NCBI RefSeq assembly: GCF_030209435.1
Contig: NZ_JARVRX010000008.1
Coordinates: 46,205 to 110,204, forward strand
DNA length: 64,000 nucleotides
Origin: Mycolicibacterium sp. lyk4-40-TYG-92
Lineage (GTDB): Bacteria > Actinomycetota > Actinomycetes > Mycobacteriales > Mycobacteriaceae
Direction of reading: 5' to 3'
Shown here: piece by piece, positions 35,418-44,404 of the stretch
Layout: the number at the start of each line of letters is the position of its first letter
Position numbering within the stretch: position 1 is the stretch's first letter
Position numbers and translations under genes: made by a program
The notes under the pieces: generated by a model
The model's database searches: none
Seen by the model: the letters and a program-made list of their open reading frames with translations, nothing else
What the model was told of the DNA's origin: nothing

Positions 35418-36989
35418 ATGGCGATGACCGGACCTCCGCAAGGCTGCCACCAGACGTCGTTGTGGTTGGCCGACCGCGAGATGTCGCCGGCCACGCCACC
35501 GGCGCCGGAGTCGACAGACTTGGCGTCGCCCGCCGACGTCGTCGTGATCGGCGCCGGCATCACCGGGCTGACCACCGCCGTGCTGCTGGCCCGGGCGGGC
35601 AAGAACGTCACGGTCGTCGAGGCACGGCACGTGGGCGCGGGCACGACCGGAAACACCACCGGCAAGCTGAGCGTGTTGCAGGGCAGCAAGCTGGCACGCA
35701 TCGCCGCAAAGCACAACGCGGACATCCTGCGCGACTACGTCCGCGGCAACGCCGAGGGACGTGACTGGCTGGTGCGGCATTGCGAGAACCATGCGATCCC
35801 GTGGCAGTCCGAACCCGACCATGCCTACGCCCAGACGTTCTCCGGCATCGCAACCGCGCGCGACACGCTCAGCGCCTGCCGGGAAGCAGGATTGACGCAG
35901 GCCGAGTGGATCGACACCGCCGACGTTCCGTTTCCGTTCCACGGCGGCGTCCGGCTACGTGATCAGGCACAGCTCGATCCGATGCCCCTGCTGAACAGCC
36001 TGGCGGTCGAATTCGAAACCCACGGCGGCACACTGCTACAGGGCGTCCGCGCGGTGTCGGTCGCCGACGACGGACTGGTGCGCGTGGCGTTGCAGGCGAC
36101 ACACCCCACCGTCAATGATGACGGGTCCCACATGTCGGTCACCGCGCACCGGTGCATCCTGGCGACGGGGACGCCGATCCTGGACCGCGGCGGATTCTTC
36201 GCGCGGTTGACCGCGAAACGCTCCTACTGCATGGCATTTGACGTCGCTCGTGAGGCGACGGGCGGCATGTTCATCTCGGTCGACTCACCCACCCGGTCGA
36301 TGCGCTACGCGCCATCGGCGAGCGGCGAGAAACTCGTGGTCGGTGGTGCCGGCCATCCGGTGGGGCGTGGCCACTCGCCCGCCCATGGCGTGACCGAGCT
36401 CGCCAAGTGGGCGGCACTGCACTATCCGGGAGCCCATCCGACCCACTTCTGGTCGGCGCAGGACTATTCGCCCGTCGATGAGTTGCCGTACGTCGGCCCA
36501 CTGCTTCCAGGCTATGAAAAAATCCGGGTGGCAACGGGTTTCGACAAGTGGGGCCTGACCAACGGCGTTGCGGCGGCGCTCGCCCTCTCGGCGCAGCTGC
36601 TCGGCGGCCATATCGAATGGGCTCGCGCGTTCTCCAGTTGGAGTCCGCACGAACTACGTGGGGTGACTGCCGCACTGCGCGCGAACCTCGAGGTCGGCCT
36701 GAATCTCGCCAAAGGCTGGATCACTCCGATCTCCGCGTCGCCGAACAGGCTCACCGAAGGCGCCGGTGTGGTCAGCGGCCCCCCGTGGCAGTTACGTGCC
36801 GACAGCCTGATCGACGGCGAACAACGCACCGTGTCGGCGATCTGCCCGCACCTGGGCGGCGTGGTGCGGTGGAATGACGCCGATCGGTCCTGGGAGTGCC
36901 CGCTCCACGGTTCGCGGTTCGCCCCTGACGGGCGGCTTCTGGAGGGGCCCGCCACTCGAGGGCTCGCGGAGAAATCCCGACACTGTTGA
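35418..36989 (+). CDS. FAD-dependent oxidoreductase with C-terminal Rieske [2Fe-2S] domain
   Basis: A 523-residue fusion. Residues ~35-410 are a DAO-type FAD domain (VVVIGAGITGLTTAVLLARAGKNVTVVEARHVGAGTTGNTTGKLS, then ATGFDKWGLTNGVAAALALS). Residues ~440-510 are a Rieske domain with ligands Cys476, His478, Cys494 and His497 (CPHLGG ... CPLHGSRF). Such fusions occur widely as YhfW-like proteins of unknown reaction. It begins 2 nt after the hemophore stop, so it is co-transcribed, which hints at redox chemistry on haem or iron. The ribosome site is weak. Confidence 0.88.
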   Translation: MAMTGPPQGCHQTSLWLADREMSPATPPAPESTDLASPADVVVIGAGITGLTTAVLLARAGKNVTVVEARHVGAGTTGNTTGKLSVLQGSKLARIAAKHNADILRDYVRGNAEGRDWLVRHCENHAIPWQSEPDHAYAQTFSGIATARDTLSACREAGLTQAEWIDTADVPFPFHGGVRLRDQAQLDPMPLLNSLAVEFETHGGTLLQGVRAVSVADDGLVRVALQATHPTVNDDGSHMSVTAHRCILATGTPILDRGGFFARLTAKRSYCMAFDVAREATGGMFISVDSPTRSMRYAPSASGEKLVVGGAGHPVGRGHSPAHGVTELAKWAALHYPGAHPTHFWSAQDYSPVDELPYVGPLLPGYEKIRVATGFDKWGLTNGVAAALALSAQLLGGHIEWARAFSSWSPHELRGVTAALRANLEVGLNLAKGWITPISASPNRLTEGAGVVSGPPWQLRADSLIDGEQRTVSAICPHLGGVVRWNDADRSWECPLHGSRFAPDGRLLEGPATRGLAEKSRHC

Positions 36990-37007
36990 CCGCTGGTCAG
37001 TCGGTCG

Positions 37008-37346
37008 TCACTTCGACCGGTTGCGCCGGTCGGCAGCCCTGCGCAGCGCGCTGTTGTCATCCTCCAATTCGAGGATTCTGCTGATTCCCGCGATGTTGAC
37101 GCCCGAGGCGACCAGCGCGACGATCCGCTCGATCCGGGCCACGTCGTCTGCGCTGTAGCGGCGGGTGCCGCCGTCGGTGCGCGCCGGCGTGAGAAGCCCG
37201 TGTCGCTCCCACAACCGCAGTGATTGCGTTGGCGCACCGGAAAGTTCAGCAGCCACCGTAATCCCGTACACCGCATGATCAGATGCCGGACCCGCGGCAG
37301 CGGGTCCTGCGCTCGGCGGCACCAGCCGGCGATCTGCATCGTTCAT
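37008..37346 (-). CDS. MerR-family (HspR-like) regulator
   Basis: A 112-residue regulator with one MerR winged HTH: YGITVAAELSGAPTQSLRLWERHGLLTPARTDGGTRRYSADDVARIERIVALVASGVNIAGISRILELE. The order and the NIAGISRI segment resemble HspR more than metal-sensing MerR proteins; no Cys effector site is present. It is divergent from a small gene at 37500, with a perfect inverted repeat (37400-37421) between them. Confidence 0.85.
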   Translation of the reverse strand: MNDADRRLVPPSAGPAAAGPASDHAVYGITVAAELSGAPTQSLRLWERHGLLTPARTDGGTRRYSADDVARIERIVALVASGVNIAGISRILELEDDNSALRRAADRRNRSK

Positions 37347-37399
37347 GAGATTTCCTGTTCCACTACTTGCATTGAATCATGTCTCGGTGCTATATAGAA

Positions 37400-37421
37400 A
37401 TCTATGTCGAATGACATAGAT
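37400..37421. promoter_or_regulatory. perfect 9-bp inverted repeat, probable MerR operator
   Basis: ATCTATGTC (37400-37408) and GACATAGAT (37413-37421) are exact inverted copies over a GAAT spacer, midway between divergent starts 37346 and 37500. A second dyad, CTACCT (37425-37430) with AGGTAG (37441-37446), follows. Both are AT-rich relative to the surroundings. Confidence 0.6.
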
Positions 37422-37499
37422 AAGCTACCTTGAGCCACAGAGGTAGTAAATGGCGGAACGATACGGGCGTCAGCCGTAGGAACGCTTGGAGCACAACAG

Positions 37500-37790
37500 A
37501 TGTCAGGAGAGAAGCAGGAATTGCACCTCGCGTACATCGAGCGCATCAGCGTGGCTCATCAGGCGCTGCGCGCCGCCCAGAGTGAACTGCGCGAGGCCGT
37601 CGAGGCGGCACATGCCGCCGGTCACACCTGGGACGTCATCGCGACAGCGCTGAGCACCACCGCACCTGCCGCGACCGACGCGTTCGACGACGTCCCCAGT
37701 ATCGATGCCGTCGTTCAATCAGTTCTCGGGATTGACAAGGACACCGGCCCATCGGACGGCGAAAAGGCGTCGGTGGCCGGTCTGCAGTGA
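37500..37790 (+). CDS. small helical HTH-like protein of unknown function
   Basis: A 96-residue protein from ATG 37500. The middle, LREAVEAAHAAGHTWDVIATALSTTAPAATDAF, follows the actinobacterial pattern (...AHAAGHSWAEIGAALGVSRQAA..F) of small sigma-region-4-like or HTH proteins. The N-terminus is helical (LHLAYIERISVAHQALRAAQ) and the C-terminus is disordered. It shares an intergenic region with the MerR gene, and the pair may be co-regulated. No function assigned. Confidence 0.65.
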   Translation: MSGEKQELHLAYIERISVAHQALRAAQSELREAVEAAHAAGHTWDVIATALSTTAPAATDAFDDVPSIDAVVQSVLGIDKDTGPSDGEKASVAGLQ

Positions 37791-37808
37791 CAGCGGGCCA
37801 CCGGCCGA

Positions 37809-40800
37809 TCAACCCGTGTGATGCAACGATGTCGCCTCGAGTTTGTGGACGAAGTCGCTGATATCCGCCGCAGTTGCGACGTCGACGGTTTCCCAACCGA
37901 CCGCGACATCATGCGCGGCGCGCAGCAGTGCGGGCCCCTCGTCGATGAGGAGCCGACTCAGCCCAAGCGCAGCACAGGTTTTCAGCGCCGGCGCCAGGAC
38001 CCACCGAGCTTTTTCATCCTGCCCCGCCGCCGCCAGACACCGGGCATATTGAAGACTGGCCTGCAGATGCGCCCGTGGTCGCTGCGGCTTGTCGATATGG
38101 TCGAGCCGGACCCGGGCCCGTTCGCACGCCGAAGCCGATGCCGCCGCCTCCCCGTCGAGCAGTAGCAGCCTGATTTGCGCGTCTTCCCTGAATTCCGCTG
38201 TCAGATTGCCGCTTTCATCGAGACCCTGCACGCCGTGCGCCATGACGCGGCGCACCAGCGCCTTGTCGATCTCCGTCCCGGATAGGGCCGCGACACGGAT
38301 GCGTGTCAGCGTCAGTCCCGCCTCCAACCGGGGCAATCCCAGGGCCCGGGCGTGCCCGATACCCTCCGACAGCCGGAGCTCAGCACCGGCTGCGTCGCCG
38401 TGGGCACTCTTCACGTACGCACCCGCGCGGTAGGTCGCGAGCATCACGTCCACGATGCCGCCCTCGGCCCCGAGGGTGTACGCGTCGTCGAGCAGAACCT
38501 CCGCCTCCTCGAGTTGCCCACGCTCGTAGAGCAATTCACCCAGCAGCGCCCCGGCGAGTTTGGCGATGTACGTCGGGCGCCCGGACGGCAGCAGGGCGAT
38601 CCTGATCGCATGACGCAGATGCGCCTCGGCGCCGGCGACATCAAGCTGCTCGTTGGCGGCCAGGGCGGCGATGAGGTAGCCGTAGCCGACGGTCATCGAC
38701 CCCGCGATGGACCGACGATATTTGTGCCCCCACCGGTGCCAGCGCAGTGCCGCATCGAAGTTGAACTTGCGCAGCTCGACGTAGGAGAGGGTGTACGCCG
38801 CGCGGCACAGCACGAACGGCGCCAGGGTGTCTGTGCGGGCCACGCACGCCTGCGCCGCGGTCTCGGTGAACGCATCGATGTGGTCGGCATGCCCGGCCAT
38901 CACCACCCGCAGCAGGTCCAATTCACAACGGACATCGTCGATTTCGTCGTCGCTCAGCAGGTCGACGTTGTCCTCGGCCAATTGCAGCGCATCGGCCACG
39001 GCGGCGGGCCGGCGGAGAATGACGTTGGCCCACGCCAGATTGGTCTGCAGCCGCGGCCGCTCCTCGGCCAAATTCGGGGGTAATTTGGCCGCCAGACCGA
39101 GCAGCGTCATGAGTTCGCATTGTTCGAGGAGATCCGCGGACACCTGCTCGACGGCGTCGACGGCTTGCTCGTCGTCACCCGCAGCCAGCCAATGATCGAC
39201 GGCATCGTTGTACATCCGGTGCTTCATGAACCATTGGGCAGCCGTTCGGTTCAACTCCACGACGCGGTCTTCGTCGTCGCGTATCAACCGGTGCCGCAGG
39301 TAGTCCGCGAACAGATTGGCGTACCGGAACCACGTCCCCTCCGGGTCGGTGCGCCGCAGGAACAGATCCCGCCGCTCGATGTCCTCGAGGATTTCGCGGC
39401 CGCGCGGGCGGCCCGTCAGCGCCGTCGCCAGGCCGCTGCAGATCTGTTTCGTGATGCACGTCGCCGACAGGAACTCGACGAGCTCCGGCTCCAGGCTGTC
39501 CAGCACGTTGGACGTCAGATAGTCGCCGATGACCTTGTCCGAGCCGGAGAGCCGACCGACGAGGGCGCCGGCGTCACAGCCGTCCCGCAGGCTCAGCGAG
39601 GCGAGTTGCAGTGCGGCCGGCCAGCCGTCGGTCGACTCTTCGAGGTCGGCCACGACGGCCCCGGAAAGCTCCAGTCCGCACCGGTCGACCAGGAGCGTCC
39701 GGGCCTCTCCGAGATCGAACCGCAGCTGCGACGCGTCGATCTCGACCAGTTCGCCCTGCACACCCAAAGTGCCCACCGGCAGGCCGGTGCCGGTCCGGCT
39801 GGCCACGATCACATGCAGGTGGTGGCAACCCTTCTCGAGCAGATAAGCCAACGTGTCCACGCTGTCGGCGCTGGTGACCCGGTGCCACTCGTCAAGCAGC
39901 AGGGCCAACGTCTGCTTGCGGGAGTGCAGCCAGTCGATCAACACGTTGGGCACCTGCCGCAGTGCGGAGTCCGGCCGTTCATCGAATTCCTGCTGCAACG
40001 AATCCGCCAGCTCGGGCAATGCGACACGCACCGCCTCGATCAGGTGCGCCACGAACCAGAGGGCATTGTTGTCGTCGGCATCGACGGTCAGCCAGGCCGC
40101 CGGGAGGCCGGCACGGAACAGAGTCTCGCCCCACTGCGCCGCCAACACGGTCTTGCCGTAACCGGCCGGCCCGTGGATGAGCACCAGCTTCGGCCGGCGC
40201 CCGGAGCCGAGACGGTCCAGGATGCGGCGGCGCGGCACCGGCGGGCGGCTGAACGTCGGCGGCCGAAACCTGGCCGGCGAACTGGGCGGATAGGTCGACC
40301 GTCCCGAACCGTCGGTGCGCAGTCCGATCCCTCCGGTGGAGCGTCCACCGGTGTCCGGCGACGATTCCACCCCGTCGTACTCGACTTCCGGCAGCTCCAG
40401 TGGGACGTCCGCGACGTTCAGTCCGATGCGCGCCCCCGCCGCCCGCAACAGCTCGCCGAACTCCGCGGCCGTTGCGGGGCGCTGCGCCGGGTCGACGTTC
40501 AGCCCCTGCTCGAGCGCGGCGCAGACGGGGTCGGCGACCCCGTGCGCGCGAAGGTCGGGCACCGGTCCGGCGAGGACCCGCCGGGCGAACGCGATGGGGT
40601 TCTCCCCCTTCTGGAACTGAAACGGGGGCTCCCCCTTGATCAACGTGAAGACGGTCGCGGCCAGCCCGTAGGTGTCCACGGCAGCCGTCGGTATCGCGCC
40701 CTCGAACAACTCCGGCGCGGTGTACGACGGTGATCCGACGAACACGTTCATGGTGGCTTCGCGCCCGCCCGCGATACGGGCGATGCCGAAGTCGCACAGC

Positions 40801-41321
40801 TGCGGCTCCCCGTACGCCGAGAGAAGTACGTTGGGCGGCTTGACATCTCGGTGCAGCACGCCGGCGCGGTGCGCGGTCTCCAGCGCCCCGGCCAGCCGGA
40901 CCCCGACCGTCAACGCCGCACCGACGGCCAGCGGGCCGTGCTGCCGGATCCACGCCGACAACGTGTTCCGGCCGAGGTACGGCATGACGATGAACGGGCG
41001 CCCCGTGAACGTCAGCCCGCTGTGCAGCACCGGCACGATGTTCGGATGCCCTGACACCCGGCCCATGGCCCGCTGCTCACGCTCGAAGTTCTCGAGATCG
41101 ACGTCGTCCGAGTCGGCGTTGAGTACCTTGACGGCGACGACCCGGTCCAGCGACGGTTGGCGGCACCGGTAGACGACGCCGAACCCACCGCGCCCGACGG
41201 GCTCGGCGCCGTAGAAGCCCTCAGCCTCGAGCTCCGCGACGATGCCGGTCGCGACGCCACGTTGCGTTTCGTCGGGTTCTGACACGTCGGAGGCCTTCGG
41301 TTCGGTTGCTGTCGTCACCAT
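37809..41321 (-). CDS. pknK: PknK-type Ser/Thr kinase fused to MalT-like ATPase/TPR regulator
   Basis: A 1170-residue signalling protein from ATG 41321. Kinase domain ~35-295: glycine loop GRGGFG (43-48), Lys65 in AVKV, HRD 157-159, DFG 177-179, and APE in GSPSYTAPE. A Pro/Ser linker follows. The STAND-type ATPase starts near 375 with Walker A GPAGYGKT (384-391) and Walker B LALLLDEWH. The C-terminal ~550 residues are TPR-like helical repeats. The layout matches M. tuberculosis PknK (Rv3080c, ~1110 aa). No LuxR HTH is visible at the C-terminus, so it probably acts by phosphorylating or binding a partner. Neighbours are regulators. Confidence 0.9.
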   Translation of the reverse strand: MVTTATEPKASDVSEPDETQRGVATGIVAELEAEGFYGAEPVGRGGFGVVYRCRQPSLDRVVAVKVLNADSDDVDLENFEREQRAMGRVSGHPNIVPVLHSGLTFTGRPFIVMPYLGRNTLSAWIRQHGPLAVGAALTVGVRLAGALETAHRAGVLHRDVKPPNVLLSAYGEPQLCDFGIARIAGGREATMNVFVGSPSYTAPELFEGAIPTAAVDTYGLAATVFTLIKGEPPFQFQKGENPIAFARRVLAGPVPDLRAHGVADPVCAALEQGLNVDPAQRPATAAEFGELLRAAGARIGLNVADVPLELPEVEYDGVESSPDTGGRSTGGIGLRTDGSGRSTYPPSSPARFRPPTFSRPPVPRRRILDRLGSGRRPKLVLIHGPAGYGKTVLAAQWGETLFRAGLPAAWLTVDADDNNALWFVAHLIEAVRVALPELADSLQQEFDERPDSALRQVPNVLIDWLHSRKQTLALLLDEWHRVTSADSVDTLAYLLEKGCHHLHVIVASRTGTGLPVGTLGVQGELVEIDASQLRFDLGEARTLLVDRCGLELSGAVVADLEESTDGWPAALQLASLSLRDGCDAGALVGRLSGSDKVIGDYLTSNVLDSLEPELVEFLSATCITKQICSGLATALTGRPRGREILEDIERRDLFLRRTDPEGTWFRYANLFADYLRHRLIRDDEDRVVELNRTAAQWFMKHRMYNDAVDHWLAAGDDEQAVDAVEQVSADLLEQCELMTLLGLAAKLPPNLAEERPRLQTNLAWANVILRRPAAVADALQLAEDNVDLLSDDEIDDVRCELDLLRVVMAGHADHIDAFTETAAQACVARTDTLAPFVLCRAAYTLSYVELRKFNFDAALRWHRWGHKYRRSIAGSMTVGYGYLIAALAANEQLDVAGAEAHLRHAIRIALLPSGRPTYIAKLAGALLGELLYERGQLEEAEVLLDDAYTLGAEGGIVDVMLATYRAGAYVKSAHGDAAGAELRLSEGIGHARALGLPRLEAGLTLTRIRVAALSGTEIDKALVRRVMAHGVQGLDESGNLTAEFREDAQIRLLLLDGEAAASASACERARVRLDHIDKPQRPRAHLQASLQYARCLAAAGQDEKARWVLAPALKTCAALGLSRLLIDEGPALLRAAHDVAVGWETVDVATAADISDFVHKLEATSLHHTG

Positions 41322-41542
41322 CAATTGTCGGCGCGGCAGGCCGGATTGGGGGCCACCCACGGAAATTGAGGGCCCTTTGTTTCTTCCGGACAACGATTCG
41401 GGGCGAGATCGGCAAAACATTGTCTCGGCGGTACCTGGGTCGCCGCGCGGCCGCGCCGTACCGTTCTGGTATCAGCTTCCCCGTTGAGAAACGCCAAATA
41501 TCAACGGATCAAATACATTTCACAAACCTCGGGAGTACTGCC

Positions 41543-41743
41543 ATGTTCGAACCCACCTTCATCATCGACGCCGTCGTCCTCTTCTCCATCGGCCTGTGGC
41601 CGCTGCTACTGGTCGTCGCCGCCGCCGGTGTCCGCTGGTTCAACGCCCGCCGCAGCGCCGCCGCTGCCGCCGTCCACTCGGTCGCGCTGCCGCACGTCAG
41701 CGCGCCGGCACGCGCGCGCACCCTGGCCTACGCCGGCCAGTGA
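41543..41743 (+). CDS. 66-residue single-pass membrane peptide
   Basis: A small frame from ATG 41543 with GGGAG upstream. Residues 5-31 (TFIIDAVVLFSIGLWPLLLVVAAAGV) form a membrane helix, followed by a basic Arg/Ala-rich tail (RWFNARRSAAAAAV) and HVSAPARARTLAYAGQ. Membrane insertion with a cytoplasmic basic tail is likely. No family recognised. The AT-rich upstream region, with an inverted repeat at 41481-41507, supports an independent promoter. Confidence 0.55.
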   Translation: MFEPTFIIDAVVLFSIGLWPLLLVVAAAGVRWFNARRSAAAAAVHSVALPHVSAPARARTLAYAGQ

Positions 41744-41822
41744 CAAATTGACGATTCAGTCAGTTGCGGGGTCCCGCCCGCATTCTCAGATGGGCGTGTC
41801 CGCAAGGTCATAGAGTCGGGCC

Positions 41823-43091
41823 ATGGCCCGCAGTCACGACACCGGTGTGCTCCCCGCCGACACCGCCGCCATGATCGTGGATCGGTTGAGCGACAAACTG
41901 CCGGCCATGTCCCAGTCTCTGCTGGAGATGCTGGTCCAGGAGCGCGCGGAAATGGCCGGCGACGGCGAACTCAAGGCACTGCTATACGACGCGGTGCAGG
42001 GCAATCTCGAAGCGTTCTTCCCCGCGATCCGCCATGGGATTCCGATCGATCGCATCGAGCCACCCACCGCGGCGCTCGAGCATGCGCGCCGGCTGGCACA
42101 GCGCGGCACCAGCGTCGACGAATTGGTTCGGGCCTACCGGCTCGGCCACCACGGCGTCCTCAAGGTGATCCTCGACGAGGTCCGGGCAGCGCACCTCGAC
42201 TCCGAGCTCGGACTGCAGGTCTTCGAAGAGATCGCCGCCAGCTCATTCACCTACATCGACCGGGTGTCGCACCAGGTCGTCAACGCCTATCAAGCCGAAC
42301 GCGACCGCTGGCTGAACAGCCAGAACCAGATGCGCGCACTGCGGGTACGCGAGGTTCTCGACGGCGGTGACCTCGACATCGACGAGACCACCGACCTCAT
42401 CCGTTACCCCCTGCACCGGGTGCATCTCGCGCTCATCGTCTGGTGCGCCGAGCAGGCCGAGGGCGATGAACTGGCCGACATGGAGCGGTTCGTCGCAGAT
42501 CTAGCGGCTGTTCTGGGTGCTCGCGAGCGCCCCTTGTTCGTCGCATCGGATCGGACGACCGGGTGGGCGTGGATTCCGTTACCTGCCGGCACCGACGATC
42601 CGGTGGGCCAGATCCGGGAGTTCGTCCGGTCACGCCCTGACGCGCCATGGGTGACCACGGGCACCGCGCTGGATGGGCTCTCCGGATTCCGTCGGTCACA
42701 CCGTCAGGCCGTCGCCGCCCGGACGGTCACGATGGCACCGAGCGCGCCACCGCGGCCGGTCACCGCCGCCGATGAACCGGGACTCATCGTCGCAGCGCAG
42801 TTCAGCTCCGATCTGGACAACGCTCGCTCCTGGGTTTGCCACGTCCTCGGTCCGCTGGCGACCGACAGCGACAGCGACGAACGGCTCCGGGAGACTCTCC
42901 GCGGGTTTCTGCGCAACAGCTCCAGCTTCAAATCCAGCGCCGACGAGCTGCACCTGCACGTCAACTCGGTGAAGTACCGCGTGCAGCGCGCCATCGAGCG
43001 GCGCGGCAAACCGATCGACACCGACCGCATCGATGTGGAAGTCGCTCTGCTGCTTTGCCATTGGTTCGGCACCGCCGTGCTCGCTCCTTAA
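41823..43091 (+). CDS. PucR/CdaR-type transcriptional regulator
   Basis: A 422-residue regulator with the mycobacterial PucR layout: an N-terminal helical RsbRD-like sensory region (VQERAEMAGDGELKALLYDAVQGNLEAFFPAIRHGI, RAYRLGHHGVLKVILDEV), a GGDEF-like middle (~190-330), and a C-terminal PucR HTH, LRETLRGFLRNSSSFKSSADELHLHVNSVKYRVQRAIERRG. No specific target is indicated; the next gene on the same strand is a candidate. Confidence 0.88.
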   Translation: MARSHDTGVLPADTAAMIVDRLSDKLPAMSQSLLEMLVQERAEMAGDGELKALLYDAVQGNLEAFFPAIRHGIPIDRIEPPTAALEHARRLAQRGTSVDELVRAYRLGHHGVLKVILDEVRAAHLDSELGLQVFEEIAASSFTYIDRVSHQVVNAYQAERDRWLNSQNQMRALRVREVLDGGDLDIDETTDLIRYPLHRVHLALIVWCAEQAEGDELADMERFVADLAAVLGARERPLFVASDRTTGWAWIPLPAGTDDPVGQIREFVRSRPDAPWVTTGTALDGLSGFRRSHRQAVAARTVTMAPSAPPRPVTAADEPGLIVAAQFSSDLDNARSWVCHVLGPLATDSDSDERLRETLRGFLRNSSSFKSSADELHLHVNSVKYRVQRAIERRGKPIDTDRIDVEVALLLCHWFGTAVLAP

Positions 43092-43200
43092 CGCAACCTG
43101 TGGATTCCGGCAAAGTCCATACACCACGCGCGTCGACAAGGGACGCTGTGGGGAGAACCAGCAGTGCCACAGGGTGCTGCCGCCAACCGAGGAGCGCCTG

Positions 43201-43821
43201 GTGTACGCACGCTCAACCACGTTTCAGGCCGAGCCGGCGTCGATCGATGCCGGCATTGCGTACATGCGCGACACCGTGCTGCCGGCTCTGGAGGAGCTGG
43301 GGGCGGCCGGGATGTCGCTGATGGTGGACCGCCGACTTGGACGGTGTATCGCCACCAGCGCCTGGGAGTCCGAGGCGGTCATGCACCTGACGGCGCACGC
43401 CGCGCGGCCCCTCGGAGAACGCGCCGCGGAGCTGCTGAACGGCACCCGCAAGGAGATCAACGAGTGGGAGGTCACGGCGCTGCACCGCGACCACCGTTCG
43501 CCGGAAGGTGCCTGCCTCCGGGTCGCGTGGTTCTCGGTCGAACCGCATCAGGCGGACCTGCTCACCGACTTCTACCGCACGCTGGTGCTGCCGTCGTTGG
43601 AGAAACTCGAGGGGTTCTGCAGTGCCAGTCTCCTGCTCGACAAGCCGTCCGGACGCGCTGTGTCATCGGTGACGTTCGACAACGCCACCGCGCTGGACAA
43701 CAACCGCGAACAGGCCAGCGCGCTACGGACCGAGAAGCTTTCCCAATTGGGCGGCAGCCTGATCGAGATCTGTGAATTCGAGCTGGCCATCGCTCACTTG
43801 AGGGTGCCCGAGCTGGTCTGA
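43201..43821 (+). CDS. duplicated dimeric alpha/beta-barrel (ABM-like) protein
   Basis: A 206-residue protein from GTG 43201 (GGAG 7 nt upstream). It contains two similar halves, YMRDTVLPALEELGAAGMSLMVDRRLGRCIATSAWES (~20-55) and FYRTLVLPSLEKLEGFCSASLLLDKPSGRAVSSVTFDN (~120-160), each with the beta-alpha-beta pattern of antibiotic-biosynthesis-monooxygenase-like barrels. An internal duplication would give a monomeric barrel. It follows the PucR gene and overlaps the convergent TetR gene by 28 nt. No function assigned. Confidence 0.65.
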   Translation: MYARSTTFQAEPASIDAGIAYMRDTVLPALEELGAAGMSLMVDRRLGRCIATSAWESEAVMHLTAHAARPLGERAAELLNGTRKEINEWEVTALHRDHRSPEGACLRVAWFSVEPHQADLLTDFYRTLVLPSLEKLEGFCSASLLLDKPSGRAVSSVTFDNATALDNNREQASALRTEKLSQLGGSLIEICEFELAIAHLRVPELV

Positions 43822-44363
43822 TCGATCGCGCGATAGACCATCTGCTCGTATTCGTTGAAGACCCGGTTGAAGTCCTTGCGGGTCACCGGTGATCGCCACT
43901 GTTGCAAACCCACGAGCAGGGTGATGCCCATGATGGCGAGGGTCTCGGCGTGCCGGCGGGTTCCGACGGCCGGTCGGTACAGCTCCGTCAGAATTTCCAC
44001 GCGCCGGGCATCGACGGCCTTTTGCGCTTGTGCGACTTGCGGATTCGCGTGCGCCCAGCCGCGGATGGCGGCCTCGGCATCATGCGGCAGTTTCCCGGCG
44101 AGGGTTTTCAAGAGATGGACTCGCGCCGTCAGATCGCTTGGCACTTTGGACAATTCGGCGAGCCGTTCGGTCTGGGTCTGCTCCCAGAACGCGAGGAACT
44201 CCGTGACGAATCCGTCCATGCTGCCGAAGTAGCCGTAGAACGATCCCGAGGTGACGTTGAGTGACTTGCACAGCGGGGCGATCTTCAGGCTGGCCGCGCC
44301 GCCGGAGGCCAGGAGCTCCATCGCGGCGTTGAAGTAGTCGTCGCGCGTCACCGACAGCCGCAA
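43794..44363 (-). CDS. TetR-family regulator (tandem copy 2)
   Basis: A 189-residue TetR regulator: VTRDDYFNAAMELLASGGAASLKIAPLCKSLNVTSGSFYGYFGSMDGFVTEFL is the HTH. The start is TTG 44363 (GGAAGG about 9 nt upstream), chosen because it aligns with the ATG of the paralogue upstream; GTG 44351 is an alternative. It is closely related to the TetR at 44405 (shared GSFYGYF and DYF-A motifs) and is the last gene of the P450/wax-ester operon. Confidence 0.83.
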   Translation of the reverse strand: MRLSVTRDDYFNAAMELLASGGAASLKIAPLCKSLNVTSGSFYGYFGSMDGFVTEFLAFWEQTQTERLAELSKVPSDLTARVHLLKTLAGKLPHDAEAAIRGWAHANPQVAQAQKAVDARRVEILTELYRPAVGTRRHAETLAIMGITLLVGLQQWRSPVTRKDFNRVFNEYEQMVYRAIDQTSSGTLK

Positions 44364-44404
44364 TTGTCACACCTTCCGTTTGCCCCGGCATATTGTAATG
44401 GAAC

